Assembly (NCBI GenBank): GCA_032433765.1
Contig: JAVIAB010000059.1
Span: 62,235,178-62,299,177 of the forward strand
DNA: 64,000 bases
Reading direction: 5' to 3'
Origin: Megaustenia siamemsis
Lineage: Eukaryota; Mollusca; Gastropoda; Stylommatophora; Ariophantidae
Part shown: positions 43,331-54,150 of the stretch, one piece after another
Layout of the letters: each line of letters begins with the position of its first letter
How positions within the stretch are numbered: position 1 is the first letter of the stretch
Made by a program: the position numbers and the translations under genes
Notes under the pieces: generated by a model
What the model was told of the DNA's origin: nothing
The model's input: only the letters and a program-made list of their open reading frames with translations
Database searches by the model: none

Positions 43331-44240
43331 AGAAGAGACATGATTGGTGATGCTGTATTACTAGCAGAATATCCTAAAGATTTACAACAATTACTTAATG
43401 AAATGAACATGACAAGCACAAAATATGGATTAGATATGATTATTAAACATATTAAAACTATTATCATAAACAAAAATAATACTCGGAAACTGCAAGTGGA
43501 TATCAAACTTGAAGGAATAAACATGGAGACAGTTCAGAGCTACAACCACCTTGGACATTCTATAACACATGATGGACAATTTAAAACTGAAATAAAGAAA
43601 AGAATAGGAATGGAAAAAAAATTCAATGCTATAAACAATATACTAACATCAAAACAAATAATACCAGGGCTAAACTAATAATAGCAAAATGTTTTATCTT
43701 CTCAACATTCCTATATGGTGCAGAAACATGGGAATTAGACAAGGAAACAGAACCAACATTTGAAGAAGAGGTATGTTTACAGCACTCGGAAAAAAAGACA
43801 AATAATCAACAACAGAAGAAAATAAAAAAACAATATATGAATCGAACAGTGTTCTTATTGTTCTTTGTTGTTTTTTTTCTGTTGTTGATTATTTGTCATT
43901 TTTTCCGAGTGCTGTAAACATACCTCTACCTCTGAATTCGCTGATTATCGCCTCGGAAGTTTCCCTCTATAATAATATTCATTTATTATTATTTGTCACC
44001 AAAATTTGAAGCCTTTTTTGAGAAAAAAAAATTGAAGACACAGCAGCCAACTAAAAGTAGTATTCGAAGGGAAAAACCAAGGTAAAAGCGGCAGAGGAAG
44101 ACCAAGAATAACATGGACGAGTAACATCAAAAGATGGACAAGTCAGCCTACGACAACTTGCATCATCACAGCAAGAGACAGAGCAGAATGGTGCTCCATG
44201 GTAGCCAATCTCTGTGACGAAGACGGCACTCAAATATGAT
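43331..44240 (+). mobile_element. LINE-C copy split by a SINE-3 pair
   Basis: Plus strand MIGDAVLLAEYPKDLQQLLN (palm, ADD lost), METVQSYNHLGHSITHDGQF, then the insertion, then KGKTKVKAAEED-type shifted frames, RITWTSNIKRWTSQPTTTCI and AEWCSMVANLCDEDGTQI. There is an internal deletion after the insertion. Dead. Confidence 0.8.
43766..43997. mobile_element. Inverted pair of SINE-3 tails, 13-14 bp target duplication
   Basis: Left arm 43763-43818 and right arm 43877-43931 are reverse complements (GGTATGTTTACAGCACTCGG against CCGAGTGCTGTAAACATACC) around a 58-bp loop. ACCAACATTTGAAG and ACCAAAATTTGAAG flank the whole block, so both halves appear to have entered as one event or the second inverted during insertion. 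Confidence 0.75.
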
Positions 44241-45110
44241 GTTTACGTATGCTGTGTTTCAAGGTGTGGCTACCGTTGTATGTCCACGCTTTTGTCATTC
44301 CCGGAGGTCTGACACGTATTATTATACATTACCTTGTCTAACGGTGTCCGTCCTAACGTTATTTTGTCTTTATCATTACACCTGATTACGGTGTCTGACA
44401 TTCACTTCCCCGTCACAATATCCCCCCCCTCCCCCTTTTCCTGTTTTTCATTAAATCGCCTACACTTGACAGTTTTCCGTCCCATCACGTGCCCATCGCT
44501 TACCCTCTTATGCCCTACATTATTCACATCTAAACTTTCCGTCAGAACACTGGCCTGGTCTCTCCTTGCTTTCTCTTTCATCTCTCTTATTATCCACATT
44601 TCACTTTCCGTCAGAACATTGGTCTGGTCTTTCCTCGCTTTCTCTCTCATCTCTCTTATTATCCACATTTCACTTTCCGTCAGAACATTGGTCTGGTCTT
44701 TCCTCGCTTTCTCTCTCATCTCTCTTATTATCCACATTTCAAATTCCGTCAAAACAAAGCTCTGCTGTTCCGCGAGGAGTTTCAGCGAAGTGACCCATTT
44801 CTCTTCACACTTCTTATACATTTATTTTCTCCTCTCCTTCTGTTATACATAAACATAGTATATTTTTCTTACGTATTTCTTTCTTATTGTATATCTTCCT
44901 TCTTTGTATTATTATTTTCAGTTACCACAGAACATATACTAGAGTGTATCTTCATTTCGATGTTTATTTGTGTTGTCCCTGTTTTCTAGAAAAGGCCGCA
45001 TGTAGGCAAAGCGTCTACTATTTTTGTGTGTGTTTGTAAAGCAGTTACCATACTTTGTATGAGTGTATGTTACAACCCAGCACTTGTTTCCTTGTATGGT
45101 TACATATGTA
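44240..45110 (+). repeat. Interspersed repeat R4, copy 2
   Basis: Related to 11300-12150. Contains a C-rich stretch, the 69-bp array and the GTTACCATACTTTGTATG block. Confidence 0.4.
44555..44765 (-). repeat. 69-bp tandem repeat, three units, open frame
   Basis: The minus-strand frame 44402-44821 (139 codons) contains three 23-residue units EMREKARKDQTNVLTESEMW plus IIR. The units are charged, predicted helical and fully in frame (69 = 3 x 23). No start context, signal peptide or family is recognised. It may be a by-product of repeat R4. Confidence 0.8.
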
Positions 45111-45277
45111 CGAAGGAGAGGGACAACATAACATTAAAACCAAGTTGCAGCTCAGTATGCCTTCAGCAGGAACAATTAAACACATACACATATATGCAAG
45201 TAATTATATATAGCCATCTTTTCCACTTTTCTTTTCATCCTTGTCATTATCTTAACAGCAGCTGCGCTTTCTTTTTC

Positions 45278-45770
45278 ATCATCATCATCATCATTGACTG
45301 CCGTCTCCGCATCGAAATTCATTCCACTCTGTCTCTTGCTTTGCTGGTGCAGATATTGTCATAGGTTGACTTCTCCATCTTTTGATGTTACTCGTCCATG
45401 TTAGTCTTGGTCTGCCTCTGCCTCTTTTACCTTGTATTTTCCCTTCCAATATTACTTTTATTAGGCTGTTGTGTCTTTTAATATGCCCCAGAAATATCAT
45501 TCGTTTGTTCTAATTGTGTTTAGTAGTTCTCTTTGCATTTTTACTTGTTTTAAATCTTCGTCGTTTGTTTTCTTTTCCTTCCATCCAATTCCACCTATTC
45601 TTCTATATATCCCCATTTCAAAGGCTTCAATTTTCTGTTCTGTTTTCTTGTCTAATGTCCACGTTCCTGAACAATACAGGAATTTTGAGAAGATGTAACA
45701 TTTTGCTATTCTAAGTTTTATCCCTTTTGTTATTTGTTCTGTTGTTAGTATATTTTTCACGTCATTAAAT
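45278..45770 (-). mobile_element. LINE-C copy
   Basis: Minus strand MKNILTTEQITKGIKLRIAK, GTWTLDKKTEQKIEAFEMGI, YRRIGGIGWKEKKTNDEDLK, then GKIQGKRGRGRPRLTWTSNI and EFRCGDGSQ with a (CATCAT)n end. One frameshift near 45497. Confidence 0.88.
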
Positions 45771-46097
45771 TACTTACATATTTGAATTCATTTGTTTGCC
45801 TTTACCGCCTTATCCAGACACTGGCTGAGTAGTAGGTCACCAGATAAATAGATCAGCTAATCTAGAGATAAGACATTCCGTAGCAACATAATTATCTAAA
45901 CATGTAGACATAGATTTGAAAGGAAGAATGTAAAAGCAGCACATTAAGTCAACAATAATGATTATGGGTCTTAACTTTTTTTTTTCTAATTTAATAATAT
46001 GTAATACGCCTACATTATGGGGATATAGTGTTATATGTTTAATTAACTCCGTTTATTCATTCATTAAAATGTTTATCGGATCAAAACGGTATGGATC
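45771..46097. other. No gene seen (LRR-2 3' flank)
   Basis: Possible 3' UTR of LRR-2; AT-rich with AATAAT/ATTAAA-like words on the minus strand but no decisive polyadenylation signal. Confidence 0.4.
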
Positions 46098-47375
46098 TCA
46101 CGTCATCTGAGGACATTGTGGACTCAAGACTGTAAAAAAAAAGTAGATATTTGTAACTCCACAATTTCCCAAAACCTGGTAGAGACCAACAGATACAATC
46201 AACGGGACCAAACTCTGTTCTTGACACGTACACACTAGACTGTTGCTGTTAGAAACGTCCAAGTAAGTTAATTTTGTCAGAGAAGCGATAGCTAGAGGTA
46301 AACGGGTTAGTTTAGTATTCTGAAGGTTTAGTTCTGTAAGGAGAGGGATATTGGTAAAGGCGTCGGGAGAAATTCTAGTAATCGGATTGTTGTTTAAAGT
46401 CAGGGCATTTAGGCTCGAATTGATAGGGAAGCTGGTTCGGGTCAACTGTGATATTGAGTTGGAGCTTAAATCCAACACTTGTAGAGAAGTCGGTATTTGC
46501 CTACCTTGAAGAAATTGTATGTTGTTTGAGTCCAGATATAACCCAGTTAAATGGCTTAAGCTAATTATGGCACTAGGAATAGAGGTAAGTAAATTGTATT
46601 CAAATTCCAAGCTGCTTATTTTGGCGGGAAAAGATCCAGAATTAGCGTCAGTTAGGTGGTTGTACACAAAGCTTAGATATGATATCTGTGTCAAGAACGA
46701 TAACTCGGGGATGAATGTCAGTGAGTTGTTTTGAATAGTAAAACTGTTGAGTGTTTGTGCACATGGTCTTAAAGCATTGCTCAGTTGTTCTGCATCTGTT
46801 ATTTTGTTGTCATCAAGATACAAGGTACTGAGGTGGCTTGACTGTGGGAGCCAGGACACGTCCATTAATTTGTTGAAATTTAGTGTTAACGTGGTTAAAG
46901 TGGTCAACTTTGACATCGACTTTGGTAGTTTAATTAAATTGTTATTTGAAAGATCTAAACTCGTTAAGCTGTTGGCCATCGTATCTAGAGCATCATCAGG
47001 GATTGTTGAGATAGAACACCTAGTTATAGTCAACTGAGTTAGATTAGTCATTGACTTCATCCAGGTAGGCCAAGATGAGAACGTTACAGTATCTAGGTCA
47101 AGTATCTCCAAGGTAGGGCCGAGCTGGTTCATGCCGTCTATATTCCACACAAGAATCTTGGTTTGATGGATTTGTAAACTTGTGAGAGCCTTCAAATGAA
47201 ACACGGCTTGAGGAATTTGCGTAAACATTGCTCCTGAGAAGTATAATCCTCCTAGTGTGTAGATGGACTCGTCGAAGGCGTTGTCATCTATGGTCTCGAT
47301 CGGGACGCCCTCTAAGGAAATGCTTGATAGATTCGCCGGTAGACTTCCAACTGGTATTATTGTGATCGGATTTCC
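46098..47375 (-). CDS. LRR-2 exon 3 (LRR array and C-terminal cap), intact
   Basis: The minus-strand exon runs from acceptor ATCAACAG|GGAAAT (47376/47375) to a stop at 46098: 425 codons. It holds about 14 leucine-rich repeats of 22-26 residues; clear examples are LTSLDLSNNNLIKLPKSMSK and LQVLDLSSNSISQLTRTSFP. The C-terminal end has a cap-like cysteine set (LVCTCQ...NCG...CPQMT). No membrane segment or GPI signal follows, so the mature protein of about 465 residues is probably secreted. LRR arrays form curved binding surfaces; secreted LRR-only proteins in invertebrates are often recognition molecules, but no ligand can be read here. The complete product is 485 aa with exons 1 and 2. Confidence 0.9.
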   Translation of the reverse strand, partial: GNPITIIPVGSLPANLSSISLEGVPIETIDDNAFDESIYTLGGLYFSGAMFTQIPQAVFHLKALTSLQIHQTKILVWNIDGMNQLGPTLEILDLDTVTFSSWPTWMKSMTNLTQLTITRCSISTIPDDALDTMANSLTSLDLSNNNLIKLPKSMSKLTTLTTLTLNFNKLMDVSWLPQSSHLSTLYLDDNKITDAEQLSNALRPCAQTLNSFTIQNNSLTFIPELSFLTQISYLSFVYNHLTDANSGSFPAKISSLEFEYNLLTSIPSAIISLSHLTGLYLDSNNIQFLQGRQIPTSLQVLDLSSNSISQLTRTSFPINSSLNALTLNNNPITRISPDAFTNIPLLTELNLQNTKLTRLPLAIASLTKLTYLDVSNSNSLVCTCQEQSLVPLIVSVGLYQVLGNCGVTNIYFFFTVLSPQCPQMT

Positions 47376-47459
47376 CTGTTGATCAGATTTATCATTTTAG
47401 AAAGTGGTAAATATACGTCCTTTTATCATTAAATTGTTACAAATGTACATTTTAAAATT

Positions 47460-47830
47460 GTGTCTAAGGGGAATGTAGACAAACAAATGAATAGACAATT
47501 AGATGCCACAGAGATTGAATTTCTCAGAAGAATGTTGAAAGTTCCCTAGACAGTTTAAAAGACGAATGAGGACATTCTCAAACAGGCCAACTTAAAAGGG
47601 GCTCTCCTAGAAAAATAATCAGAAAGAAATAATCAACATTTTTCAGGCGCATCAAAAAAAGATGAAAAAAGTGGAATACTTGGTTGCAACTGGCAAAATA
47701 CAGAGAAAGAGAGATCGTGGACTACAAAGAGAGAAGATACTAGATAGCTTGGTGTCAAGACATGGAAAACAAACAACAACAGAATTGATACGATGCGCTT
47801 TGGATAGAAGATTGCAGAAGGGCATGCTCG
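47460..47830 (+). mobile_element. Decayed LINE-A copy
   Basis: Plus strand VDKQMNRQLDATEIEFLRRM, LKVP then a stop, RMRTFSNRPT shifted, VEYLVATGKIQRKRDRGLQR, EKILDSLVSRHGKQTTTELI. Older than other LINE-A copies. LRR-2 intron 2. Confidence 0.8.
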
Positions 47831-47897
47831 TCAATGTCAAGAAAAAAAGAGAAAAAAATAATTTCTCTTTTTCCTTTGTAGTTAATAATAATAATTT

Positions 47898-48152
47898 TAA
47901 AAACGGTAAAGAGCCCCGTCACACCAAGTGGTGTATAGGGAATATAGTATTAGTGACCATAACTTTTACAGACCTTCGGCACATGATTTTTGGGGTAATG
48001 TGATCGGTATTACGTCCGTGCACCTTTACTTTCCCAGAAAAAATCCGGTACCCATTTAAGGGTGGGTGAAACCGGAAGCCGTCGATCAGGATCGAACCCT
48101 ACCCTTGTCCTTTGTAGTCAGGCTCACTAACAACTGAGCTTTCACGGCTCCC
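47898..48152 (-). mobile_element. SINE-1 copy with 18-bp target duplication
   Basis: Reverse copy; AGTTAATAATA(A/G)(T/C)AATTT at 47880-47897 and 48153-48170. Confidence 0.9.
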
Positions 48153-48308
48153 AGTTAATAATAGCAATTTCTAAATATTTAGCAAAAAGATTAATATATC
48201 TCGTTATATTCTATTTTTTTTTTTAAATGAGTGAAAATTGTAGAGAATACGACATAAGTTGAAAATGTTTTGACTTTTCCAAGATTTTGACAACGTACAT
48301 CATTAGAT

Positions 48309-48563
48309 AGGGAGCCGCGATAGCTCAGCGGTTAGTGAACTGGACTACAAAGGACAAGGGGTAGGGTTCGATCCCAACCGACGGCTTTCGGGTTCACCTA
48401 GCCTTAAATAGGTACCGGATTTTTTTCTGGGAAAGTAAATCAGCACGGGCGTAATACCGACCACATTACCCCAAAAATCATGTGCTGAAGTTCTGTAAAA
48501 TATAGGGTCACTAACACCATATTTCCCTAAACGCCACCTGGCGTGACGGGGGTACTTTACTTT
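48309..48563 (+). mobile_element. SINE-1 copy with 12-bp target duplication
   Basis: Complete copy; ACATCATTAGAT at 48297-48308 and 48564-48575. In LRR-2 intron 2. Confidence 0.93.
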
Positions 48564-48575
48564 ACATCATTAGAT

Positions 48576-48943
48576 GCTGTAAGTAAAAATGGTTATATAT
48601 GATGTTTTACCACATTTAGTTCATACGATAAAAATGGTTTAATAAATAACGGTAGTAAGCATTGAGAATAAGAGTTGAGCAGTGTGTTATTCATGTTTAT
48701 ATCATATCGCCTTTTCTATTGAACTTACAAATATTGATGCATTTGATATAAAAAAGGTGAGATAAGCGGATAAGGATCCAAAGATGCATTTATAACTGAC
48801 TCTTTGTCGGATCCTCATCTAGTCAATACCTTCTTGCACTGTTTAATAAACTGGACCAAGTCTCTACAAAGTATGTCCGGATAATTAGCGTCGAAAAGAA
48901 TACATGCTCTTCAAATCAACCTCTGTAAATCTTTCATTATCAT
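48576..48943. other. LRR-2 intron, nothing recognised
   Basis: AT-rich; a short inverted pair GGATCCAAAG/CTTTGTCGGATCC near 48775-48815 is the only structure. Confidence 0.45.
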
Positions 48944-49172
48944 CATGTGCCATACCGGTTGGCGTAGGCGATCATGTCCTTCCACAATCTTCTATCTACA
49001 GTGCATCGTATCAGTTCTGCTGTTGACTGTTTTCCATGCCATGACACCAAGCTATCCAGTATTTTCTCTCTTTGTCGTCCGCGATCTCTCTTTCCTTTTA
49101 TTTTTTTGTCACTTGTAACCAAGTGTTCCAACTTTCTTCTTCTCATGATGTGCCAGAAAAATGTTAAGTGTT
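48944..49172 (-). mobile_element. LINE-A 3' fragment
   Basis: Minus strand FFWHIMRRRKLEHLVTSDKK to VDRRLWKDMIAYANRYGT and an ATGATGATAATG tail. Confidence 0.85.
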
Positions 49173-49190
49173 TCAATGTATAAATCATTT

Positions 49191-49900
49191 ATAAATCTTC
49201 TATAAATCTTTACAAGAAATAAAGTATTAATGACTGTAAAATCTAAAGGAACACTGCGATACTAAATGGAAGAATGGAATTAAAAAGTTTAATAATAATT
49301 CAATATATCAAATAAATACATTTATTATTAAATTTGCACATTAGTAACATCATGTCTTTATATGCCTTTGAAACATGGTTTATGACATAGAATTATATTA
49401 AAAGTACAAGCCATAGAAATAAATTGTTACCGTAAAACCTGTAATCGATGTGTAGATGAAGGAGAAGGAAACAGGGAAACTATCACGCATTGAAGCATAT
49501 AAGAAATATTTTGAGGCGTGAATGTGGCGTTTATAAAGACACACATTTTTTAAAAAAATATGGTCAGTATTATGCCAGCGCTTTTTTCTTAGCCTCAGAA
49601 AAAAAAAACACGCTCACGTTTAAGGCTAGGGGAACCTAGAAGCCGTCGATAAGGATCAAACAGAGAAATTAAGCTGACAAAGGCATATCACAGGATTTAA
49701 GGGTTCTGCCAAACCATATGGCAATGAGCAACAAAAAACAGAAACAGGCGAAGATAACAAAGAAAGAAAGTGAAATGCTTTGATCGTATGAAACACTCCA
49801 CAGAGAAAACATTCAAACAGGTCAAACTAATCTCACAGGATGTGGACTAAAGAAAGATTATAAACAAAAAATGTACTGATCACTAAAGTGCTTCAATGAG
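49191..49900. other. LRR-2 intron; weak SINE remnant
   Basis: A decayed reverse SINE-1-like stretch at about 49540-49665 (GGTCAGTATTATGCCAGCGC, GGGGAACCTAGAAGCCGTCG). Otherwise nothing. Confidence 0.4.
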
Positions 49901-50280
49901 TTAAGTTGACGTAATGCCACGAGTTGATGCGGACAGGGTGCCCTTTGACTCATTGATGTAGCGGGTCGTTATGGCTTTCTTGATATTCCCGGCTCTTACT
50001 GGAGAAGTTGGAGTTCCTCTATCACAAGCTATGCTGGCAAACTATTAGTCCAGCCCAGAGGTACTGAAATACTAAGTCTTCTGTATCAGTAACAGCAACC
50101 ACTACAGGGAACACGGCGATCCTAGCTTCTGTTAGCCTGCCTGTTTTGATGCAGACTGTTACCATGGGAGACCACGCGGAGGTAGAACTGCTAGGTCTTG
50201 GTCAGCTGATGGTGCGCCGACCTTGCTATTGCGACTGCAGATCGCAGGCGCTTCTGTTACCCCAAGTGGTCCAAGTAAAA
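49900..50280 (-). repeat. GC-rich interspersed repeat R5, copy 1
   Basis: Its reverse complement matches 59395-60001: GCGACCTGC/GCGATCTGC start, AGCTGACCAAGACCTAGCA, GAGGAACTCCAACTTCTCCA, AAAGGGCACCCTGTCCGCAT, CGTGGCATTACGTCAAC end. About 380 bp, no terminal repeats seen. Family unknown. Confidence 0.7.
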
Positions 50281-50399
50281 AAATATGTCAGGGGATAACA
50301 ATGGACAGAAAATAAGCTGATTATAGTCAGGATCTGTGGATTTATGTTAATAAATCAGGGCTGATCAAGCTTCAAGTTCGTCTCTGTAAAAAAGAAAAA

Positions 50400-50652
50400 A
50401 AGTAAAGTAGCCCCGTCACGCCAAGTGGCGTATTGGGAATATGGTGTTAGTGACCATCAATTTTACATACCTCCAGCACATGATTTTTAGGGTAATGTGG
50501 TCGGTATTACGCCCGTGCCGCTTTACTTTTCCAGAATAAATTGGGTACCCATTAAAGGCTGAATGAAACGGAAGCCGTCGGTTGGGATAGAAACCTACCT
50601 CTTGTCCTTTGTAGTCAGGTTCACTAACCACTGAGCTATTGCGGCGCCCATG
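50400..50652 (-). mobile_element. SINE-1 copy, reversed
   Basis: From GCCCCGTCACGCCAAGTGGC to CCACTGAGCTATTGCGGC; box B altered (GGTTGGGATAGAAACC). Confidence 0.88.
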
Positions 50653-50724
50653 TTCTTCTCCGTGGCTTTTCAATAATGTGGCTTGCCAAGTGACTGAAGA
50701 CCCTTTTAAATATCACAGACCCAG

Positions 50725-50802
50725 TTATAACTTCTACACAAAATAACACCTATGGACGTGTTCGGAGTGCAATGATGATGACCCGCAAATAACTCAATAA
50801 CT
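50725..50802 (+). mobile_element. LINE-K 3' tail
   Basis: ACCTATGGACGTGTTCGGAG TGCAATGATGATGACCCGC then AAATAACTCAATAACTCAATAA: the last codons of LINE-K (EHLWTCSQCNDDDPQ) and its 8-bp AATAACTC tail. About 110 bp from LRR-2 exon 2. Confidence 0.75.
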
Positions 50803-50912
50803 CAATAACAAAATATATCGTCTCAATAGAACAGGTGAGTGAAGATATTCGAAACAAAATGGTTATCAAACACTGCAGGTTGCTTATAAGAAAATCAAGT
50901 ACATGTACTTAC

Positions 50913-51017
50913 GTCCAAGATTAAGGATGTAAAAGCAGAGCTGTTAAAGATTTTCTGAGGCATCGATTTGAAACTGTCATAATTGCACAGGATTTCCGTT
51001 CCTATACAGTCGCATTC
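50913..51017 (-). CDS. LRR-2 exon 2 (LRR N-terminal cap)
   Basis: The exon runs from acceptor CGACAG|GAATGC to donor GAC|GTAAGT: 35 codons, phase 0 at both ends. It begins ECDCIGTEILCNY and ends FTSLILD. Joined to exon 1 the cysteines form CP-x(3)-C-x-C-x(6)-C (residues 22, 27, 29, 36), the LRRNT cap of secreted or surface LRR proteins. The last residues are the first half of an LRR (LxxLxL) that is completed by the GNPIT start of exon 3, so the splice falls inside a repeat exactly as in LRR-1. Confidence 0.85.
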
Positions 51018-51185
51018 CTGTCGACAAGAACACTGTCAGCTTGTTATCTTTATATCCAATCATGCAACCATTCATCCACCCTTTTACCATTCTTCCTTTC
51101 CTTAATCCAAATCTCTGTAAATTTGGTCTCCCAAAATACCTTTCTTTCGACTGTTTAAGCTGTATATAAATATATATATATATAC

Positions 51186-51446
51186 AAGTAAAAAAAATAA
51201 AGAGCCCCCGTCACGCCAAGTGGAGTATATGGAATATGGTGTTAGTTACTATAAATTTTACTGATCTTCAGCACATGATTTTTGGGGTGATGTGGTCGGT
51301 ATTACGCCCGTGCCGCTTTACTTTCCCAGGAAAAAATCCGGTACCCATTTAAGGTTGGATGAACCCGGAAGCGGTCGGTTGGGATCGAACTCTACCTCTT
51401 GTCCTTTATAGTCCAGTTCACTAACCACTGAGCTATAGCGATTCCC
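51186..51446 (-). mobile_element. SINE-1 copy, reversed
   Basis: Complete reverse copy between TATATA runs on both sides, suggesting insertion into a TA microsatellite. Confidence 0.9.
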
Positions 51447-51939
51447 TATATATATATATAGTAAATGTATTCTTTCTGCGATTTAAAAAGTAGCCCGCTC
51501 TAGACGGAATAATACGGTAATAACAAACATTTTTAAATTGTAGCAACTATTTGATGGCAATAGAAAGAGACCTACACATTTTATTTATAAAATTGACGTT
51601 CTATCAACATTATTTGTGTTGCTATTTAAATGAAGCAATAATAAGATGCTATTGCAATATTTAATTGTCATCATCGCTTTGATCGATCGTTTCGATTATT
51701 TTCCTTTTAATCTTTGTTATCATCATTTCCTTCCTCTGGAAATTAGCATGCGAGATCTGGAAGGTTCGAAGTACGAATCTTTGTTGTAGCGTTCACCATT
51801 GAATGTGTCTCTACCTAGTGGATCAGGAATAAAACAGTCAAGGCAGATTGACCACTCCGAAATGGAATGATGGAACTAATTATTTGCGTATAACTATCTC
51901 GGCAGGGAAAGTTATCCTTGTTGATATCACATTATAGGG
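51447..51939. other. LRR-2 intron, nothing recognised
   Basis: No exon or repeat seen. Confidence 0.5.
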
Positions 51940-52215
51940 GACTGGTTGGCCTCGAGGCAAGACGCCGGCCTCGAGACAGAGAGGTTGGGATTTTTATTTA
52001 TGATTTCTCTCTGCGGCAACCACCTCTGTTCTCAGCATCGAGCCCCGGCTTGAAACGTCAATTACTCGTCGACGGAAAAAAATATGAGCACCTCCGAAGT
52101 CGGAGTTATCTGCCTGTGCGGCGAGGGACCCTGTGTACACGGCTGCCAGGGAAAAATGAATTAACACGCAAAATTAAGTTCCTAGTCTCTAAGGACTTCG
52201 TAAGAGGTAGAAGCT
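51940..52215 (+). mobile_element. SINE-2 copy 2, lacking box B
   Basis: Same head and body as 38505 but about 31 bp including box B are missing (GACAGAGAGGTTGGGATTTT instead of GACAGAGTGGTTGTGAGTTC...). Without box B it could no longer recruit TFIIIC normally. Confidence 0.8.
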
Positions 52216-52539
52216 GGCGAACGGGAACAAAAAATCACATTATAATAATAAACAATTGCCTGAAAACTGAATTATTTTAACATTTTAAATGACATAGCAT
52301 TGTTTTGCTAGGCAATTTTGAGCATATCAAAAATTGGTCTCTAAAATAGGTTTTGCCATAATTTGTGCTTTACACACTGTAATAATTAAACGTATTGGAT
52401 ACAGGCTTCAGGGATTCTGTTATGTTATGTTGAACCCTCCGCACGTTTCGACGCACTATAGACTATAGAATTCCTCTTCATCATCCGCCCTTAAAAGGAC
52501 GTTAAGTTGGTGTATCTGCGTTGTGTTGTGGTTTGCAGT

Positions 52540-52647
52540 ATAACTGTGATATTTGCGCTTTTCGGCCCAATACATCCGACCTCAGCACGACAATTTTGAG
52601 TACCGGGTTGTCTTCCATCTTCGATCCCTACTCGCTTAACAAACAGG
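52540..52647 (+). CDS. Unrecognised open segment, possible exon
   Basis: The segment is GC-richer than its surroundings and sits between an acceptor-like GGTTTGCAG and a donor CAG|GTTAGT, giving 36 codons (YNCDICAFRPNTSDL... to SLNKQ), phase 0 to phase 0. The frame is part of a 93-codon ORF (52521-52802) that stays open through the supposed donor. No family is recognised. It lies in intron 1 of LRR-2 on the opposite strand and could equally be a fragment of an unknown mobile element. Confidence 0.2.
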
Positions 52648-52944
52648 TTAGTCTGTTACTAGAAATACCGCGGAGAGGTGGAGCAGGGTCTGGATGGTTC
52701 TGGTTCACCGATCCTGGCGCAAGCCATCAGCTGTGGGTCGCTGACAACTTCCAGCTCTGGTGCTGTGAGGTGCACCTTCGCCTCCACTTTCAACTTGATT
52801 AGCGTAAACTGTCATCAAACCATTCTTTTTATATGTCTTGTATCATCTTGGTATTGGTGAAATATACTTCCTTGTTTAATTATCTAAAAATTCATATATA
52901 ATATGTTAAGTGTTCGATAAATAAAAACATGTATATTTATATGT

Positions 52945-53358
52945 GTAGAGTCGTTGCAGAAATCCAAAATACGTAAGGTCACCTTTGTTTATGTCCCTGG
53001 ACATGCGGGAGTGCGGGGAAATGAAAGAGCGGACAGGTTGGCTAGCTGCGCTGTCGTTGAAGACGGTCAACCAATGGATCGGGAGGACATCATCAATGCC
53101 CTCCGAGATGTGGGAAGAGCACAGGACTTCGACAAACACAGATCCACGCCACTTCTTCGGATGATGGAAATGGGAGTTAAGATGGGCACAGGCAGAAATG
53201 AGAAACTTAGTGGCCGTGTAAGAAGACTTATCAACCAACATAGAACTGGAGTCGTCAGTCGCTGGACACTGAGGGAATTGCTGAGGAGGGGATCTGAGCA
53301 CCTATGGACATGTTCGCAGTGCAATGATGATGACCCGCAAATAACTCAATAACTCAAT
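52945..53358 (+). mobile_element. LINE-K copy (RNase H and C-terminal tail)
   Basis: Frame 52954-53352: VTFVYVPGHAGVRGNERADR (the end of an RNase H domain, with catalytic-region HAGxxGNExAD), LASCAVVEDGQPMDREDIIN, RNEKLSGRVRRLINQHRTGV, LWTCSQCNDDDP, then AAATAACTCAATAACTCAAT. An intact frame of 132 codons but only the last part of the LINE. Confidence 0.88.
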
Positions 53359-53447
53359 GTATATTTATATCTAAAAACAAGAACAATTTTCTCTCTGAAA
53401 TATCTACCGCTAAATTGGTAATAAACTTCCGTACTGAAAGAATTAAT
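53350..53447 (-). mobile_element. TTAA MITE, partial copy 2
   Basis: The reverse complement begins TTAATTCTTTCAGTACGGAA and follows 29834-29925 (GATATTTCAGAGA, GTTTTTA, TATAAATAT). Confidence 0.55.
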
Positions 53448-53454
53448 TTGGATT

Positions 53455-53660
53455 ATCAGCACTTCAGACACAGCCATAGGTGATCCCATCTTCTGCTCAG
53501 AGTGTTCATCAGCACACAACGGCTAATTGTGTCAGTTCGATGATTGTTGACAAATCCAGTAATTCGTCCAGAATATCTCTCTTTTCTGACAACACCGAAA
53601 TTAACAAGTGAGGGATTATCACACACGTAGAACTTTGTCATAAAGTCCATCATATTTAGC
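53455..53660 (-). mobile_element. Divergent LINE-K-like tail
   Basis: Minus strand RYSGRITGFVNNHRTDTISR, CVLMNTLSRRWDHLWLCLKC aligns with LSGRVRRLINQHRTGVVSRW, TLRELLRRGSEHLWTCSQC of LINE-K. About 45% identity, one continuous frame (65 codons): a second, older lineage. Confidence 0.65.
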
Positions 53661-54150
53661 AGATCAAATGTTCGTGACAGTCTACACAGTTTATTATGTA
53701 AGTCACGTGAGGTTCGAAACTGTGAACGAGATCTATGTGTGTCAACAATTATGTTTTAGTTTTATGTTTTTCTTGTATTTTTTCCACAACAAATATAGAT
53801 GTGTAACATGAGCAATAGACGAATCTCCATAAAAATAGATCAATGATATAATGAATGCAAGTGTTAAAGAAGAATATAATGGTTCTCTTATAGGGTAAAA
53901 CATGTCATATTTGTAAGAAGATCATAAAGAAATGAAAATGTCTTGGTAATGTTAAACGATATAGGGTAGATACTAATGGAGGGCATAGTTACAGGTAAAG
54001 GAGATAGATGGATAGCCTAGGTCATTGTGGGTGCATCAAGTCACAGACTGTCTAGGAATGACTTGCTACAGAGGTTGGACACCTTTCTCAAGACAGAGAC
54101 AGTTTCAGAGTAGATATCATGGGAACAGGTCAGATGATAATGATGATGGG
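53661..54150. other. LRR-2 intron preceding the 51-bp array
   Basis: No feature recognised; an ORF entering the array begins at 54025 without a signal peptide. Confidence 0.45.
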
